Assembly (NCBI GenBank): GCA_019309685.1
Contig: JAFDFT010000169.1
Location: 1 to 5,824, forward strand
Length of the DNA: 5,824 nucleotides
From: Deltaproteobacteria bacterium
GTDB taxonomy: Bacteria; Desulfobacterota; Desulfobacteria; Desulfobacterales; JAABPS01
Reading direction: 5' to 3'
Numbering within the stretch: the first letter of the stretch is position 1; each line of letters opens with the position of its first letter. This document shows, one piece after another, positions 4,427-5,824 of this stretch. A model generated the notes under the pieces. The model ran no database searches and had not been told where the DNA came from. It worked only from the letters and a program-made list of their open reading frames with translations. Made by a program: the position numbers and the translations under genes.

Positions 4427-4894
4427 GCAGTTTTTTAATTTTCCCAATTAATATATGATTTTTTAAAAAGCTTTTTGCTTTTATCTTATTGTCAGAAATC
4501 CGGAATTTAGTATATTCCTGGCAACTTATTATCGATATGGATCTCCACTTTATTCTTCCAGCCTCTTTACCGCTTAATTCTTTTTAAAAAACCTGAAATC
4601 CATCTAAAATATTTATCCTTTTAAACATCAATCCGTATCTGTTGACTTATCACTATATTTAACGTAATGTCCCCATGAACTCATCCGGATATAAATTCCC
4701 TTGCGAGACATCGATTCTATCCTTGTTTGAATCATAAAAAGGTATGAAAACAATACAAACTGCCGACATATTGTTTAACGGGCAGGAAACCGTACTGAAA
4801 CAAATAACATCTAAAACCTATTCTTTCCTATACAAGCTGGACTCTACTGAATAATTATTCGTTTCAACGCTTCGTAAAATCAGAGTTAAATGCA
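4427..4894. other. AT-rich intergenic region between divergent genes
   Basis: About 470 bp separate the marR promoter from the kinase start. I see a 12-bp palindrome AAAAAGCTTTTT (4465-4476), a small inverted repeat GGAAT/ATTCC (4502-4518), and a TTGACT at 4642-4647 that lacks a convincing -10 (TAATGT at 17 bp). No RNA gene is recognisable. One short, doubtful ORF lies at 4744-4854. The kinase promoter is presumably here but not clearly visible. Confidence 0.5.
4744..4854 (+). CDS. Doubtful 36-residue ORF upstream of the kinase
   Basis: ATG 4744 to TAA 4852-4854 encodes 36 residues starting MKTIQTADILFNG. It has no recognisable motif, and the only Shine-Dalgarno-like AAGG is one base from the ATG, too close for normal initiation. 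It ends 40 bp before the kinase start, so a leader peptide is conceivable. More probably it is a chance ORF in AT-rich DNA. Confidence 0.15.
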   Translation: MKTIQTADILFNGQETVLKQITSKTYSFLYKLDSTE

Positions 4895-5824
4895 ATGGCT
4901 GATAAAGCAAACCCGAAAGGGTTAACAAAAAAAATCAAAGCGCTGGAAAAGCGAGCGGCCCAAATCAGTCTTGGCCTGCAAAATTTAAAAGAAAGCGAAG
5001 ATAAATATCGTCAGATAATCAACACCCTGCCTGTCGCGATTTTTGAATTTGATTTTAAAAGCCTTAAATTTACCGATGCAAATGACATTATGTGTGAATA
5101 CTCAGGCTACACAAAAGAAGAGCTTCACACAATGACCCCCCTTGACCTCTCCATTCAAGATATGGATACTCTAACGATCAAGGATAAAATTAAAGGCCGA
5201 AAGAAAGTTCAATTTTTGGATTCTGCCGAATACAGCCTTAAAACAAAAAATGGCAAAGAGCTAAGAGCCACCATTAACACGCAAATCATTTATAAAAACT
5301 CTAAACCGTATAAAGTGATATGCGTCGTTCAGGATGCCGGCGGAATCACTGCACGTCTCCGGGCAGAAAAGTCATTACGGGAAAGTGAAGAACCGTACCG
5401 CTCCATGATGGAATCCTTAAATGATCCAGTATTTATTACGGATAAGGAATTTAAAATAGCCTACATGAATTCCGCTATGATTAAACGAACCGGTTATGAA
5501 GCTATCGGAGAGTCCTGTTTTAAAATTGTTAACGGCTTAGACGAACAGTGTCCATGGTGTGTGTATCATATTATCAAGGAGTGGGAACAGGCGGAAACAG
5601 AAGTTGTCAGCCCGTTAGATGACCGGACCTATAGTGTGACAAACTCTCCCATTATTCACAGAGACGGCACGATTTATAAAATTGCTATTCTCAGAGATAT
5701 CACCAAAACAAAACTTCTTCAAAATCAACTCGCGCGGTCTGAAAGGCTGGCCGTTACCGGCCAACTGGCCGCCTCCATCGCCCATGAAATAAACTCACCC
5801 CTGCAGGCCGTAACCGTAATGATT
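4895..5824 (+). CDS. Cytoplasmic PAS-PAS sensor histidine kinase (3' partial)
   Basis: The frame is open for 310 codons from ATG 4895 to the window end. The upstream in-frame stop is at 4805 and no other ATG/GTG/TTG lies between; an earlier ATG at 4890 is in another frame and soon stops. Residues 11-37 look like a coiled coil. PAS 1 covers about 36-150 (YRQIINTLPVAIFEFD), and a short linker with REKSLRESEE-like character follows (158-168). PAS 2 covers about 168-272 (MMESLNDPVFITDKEFKIAYMN). A HisKA dimerisation segment ends the window with the H-box GQLAASIAH297EINSPLQ, H297 being the phosphorylated histidine. No transmembrane segment is present, so it should sense a cytoplasmic signal. PAS 2 carries C208, C219 and C222 (CPWC), a possible metal, iron-sulfur or redox site. 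The ATPase domain lies beyond the window. Its ribosome binding site is weak. It is divergent from marR and no functional link is evident. Confidence 0.9.
   Translation, partial: MADKANPKGLTKKIKALEKRAAQISLGLQNLKESEDKYRQIINTLPVAIFEFDFKSLKFTDANDIMCEYSGYTKEELHTMTPLDLSIQDMDTLTIKDKIKGRKKVQFLDSAEYSLKTKNGKELRATINTQIIYKNSKPYKVICVVQDAGGITARLRAEKSLRESEEPYRSMMESLNDPVFITDKEFKIAYMNSAMIKRTGYEAIGESCFKIVNGLDEQCPWCVYHIIKEWEQAETEVVSPLDDRTYSVTNSPIIHRDGTIYKIAILRDITKTKLLQNQLARSERLAVTGQLAASIAHEINSPLQAVTVMI

Noticed and set aside
1..5824. CRISPR array, tRNA, rRNA, transposase or integrase
   Set aside because: No repeat-spacer pattern, no cloverleaf or rRNA sequence and no recombinase motifs were seen on either strand.

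Overview
The window looks like a chromosomal piece of an anaerobic, sulfur-metabolising Desulfobacterota-type (deltaproteobacterial) bacterium. The evidence is a DsrK/HdrD-type iron-sulfur protein paired with a NarI/DsrM-type haem b membrane protein, TusA and DsrE2 sulfur carriers, a cytoplasmic multi-PAS histidine kinase, a moderately AT-rich base composition, and a UGA codon that is very probably read as selenocysteine. The taxonomic call is inference; there is no rRNA or other marker here.

Layout. Bases 1-157 (+) are the last 51 codons of a gene whose tail resembles sirohaem/4Fe-4S nitrite/sulfite reductase-type proteins. Bases 158-515 hold no gene; within them 320-486 is an imperfect long inverted repeat with two GC-rich hairpins. 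From 4368 down to 516 everything runs on the minus strand: a MarR-type regulator (3913-4368), DsrE2-like protein (3202-3747), TusA (2866-3108), NarI/DsrM-like membrane cytochrome b (2012-2719, GTG start), DsrK/HdrD-like iron-sulfur protein (741-2009), and a 60-residue membrane-anchored selenoprotein (516-698) that ordinary ORF calling would cut at its in-frame TGA. Bases 4427-4894 are mostly empty AT-rich DNA. A sensor histidine kinase with two PAS domains starts at 4895 (+) and runs off the end.

How the parts may work together (inference). The membrane protein keeps the four haem-ligand histidines of NarI at the same spacings, so it can exchange electrons with the menaquinone pool. The DsrK/HdrD-like partner has two 4Fe-4S clusters and a CCG-type catalytic cluster of the kind that reduces or forms disulfides and trisulfides. 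DsrE2 and TusA carry persulfide sulfur. The cluster therefore reads as a membrane redox module coupled to a protein-bound sulfur carrier, with the small selenoprotein (Sec30, Cys35) as a candidate extra thiol/selenol redox subunit. A near-identical 15-bp motif overlaps the -10 region of both the marR gene and the dsrE2 operon, which suggests that the MarR protein controls both.

The best candidate for something undescribed is the small selenoprotein and its place at the end of this dsrE2-tusA-membrane cytochrome-DsrK-like operon.
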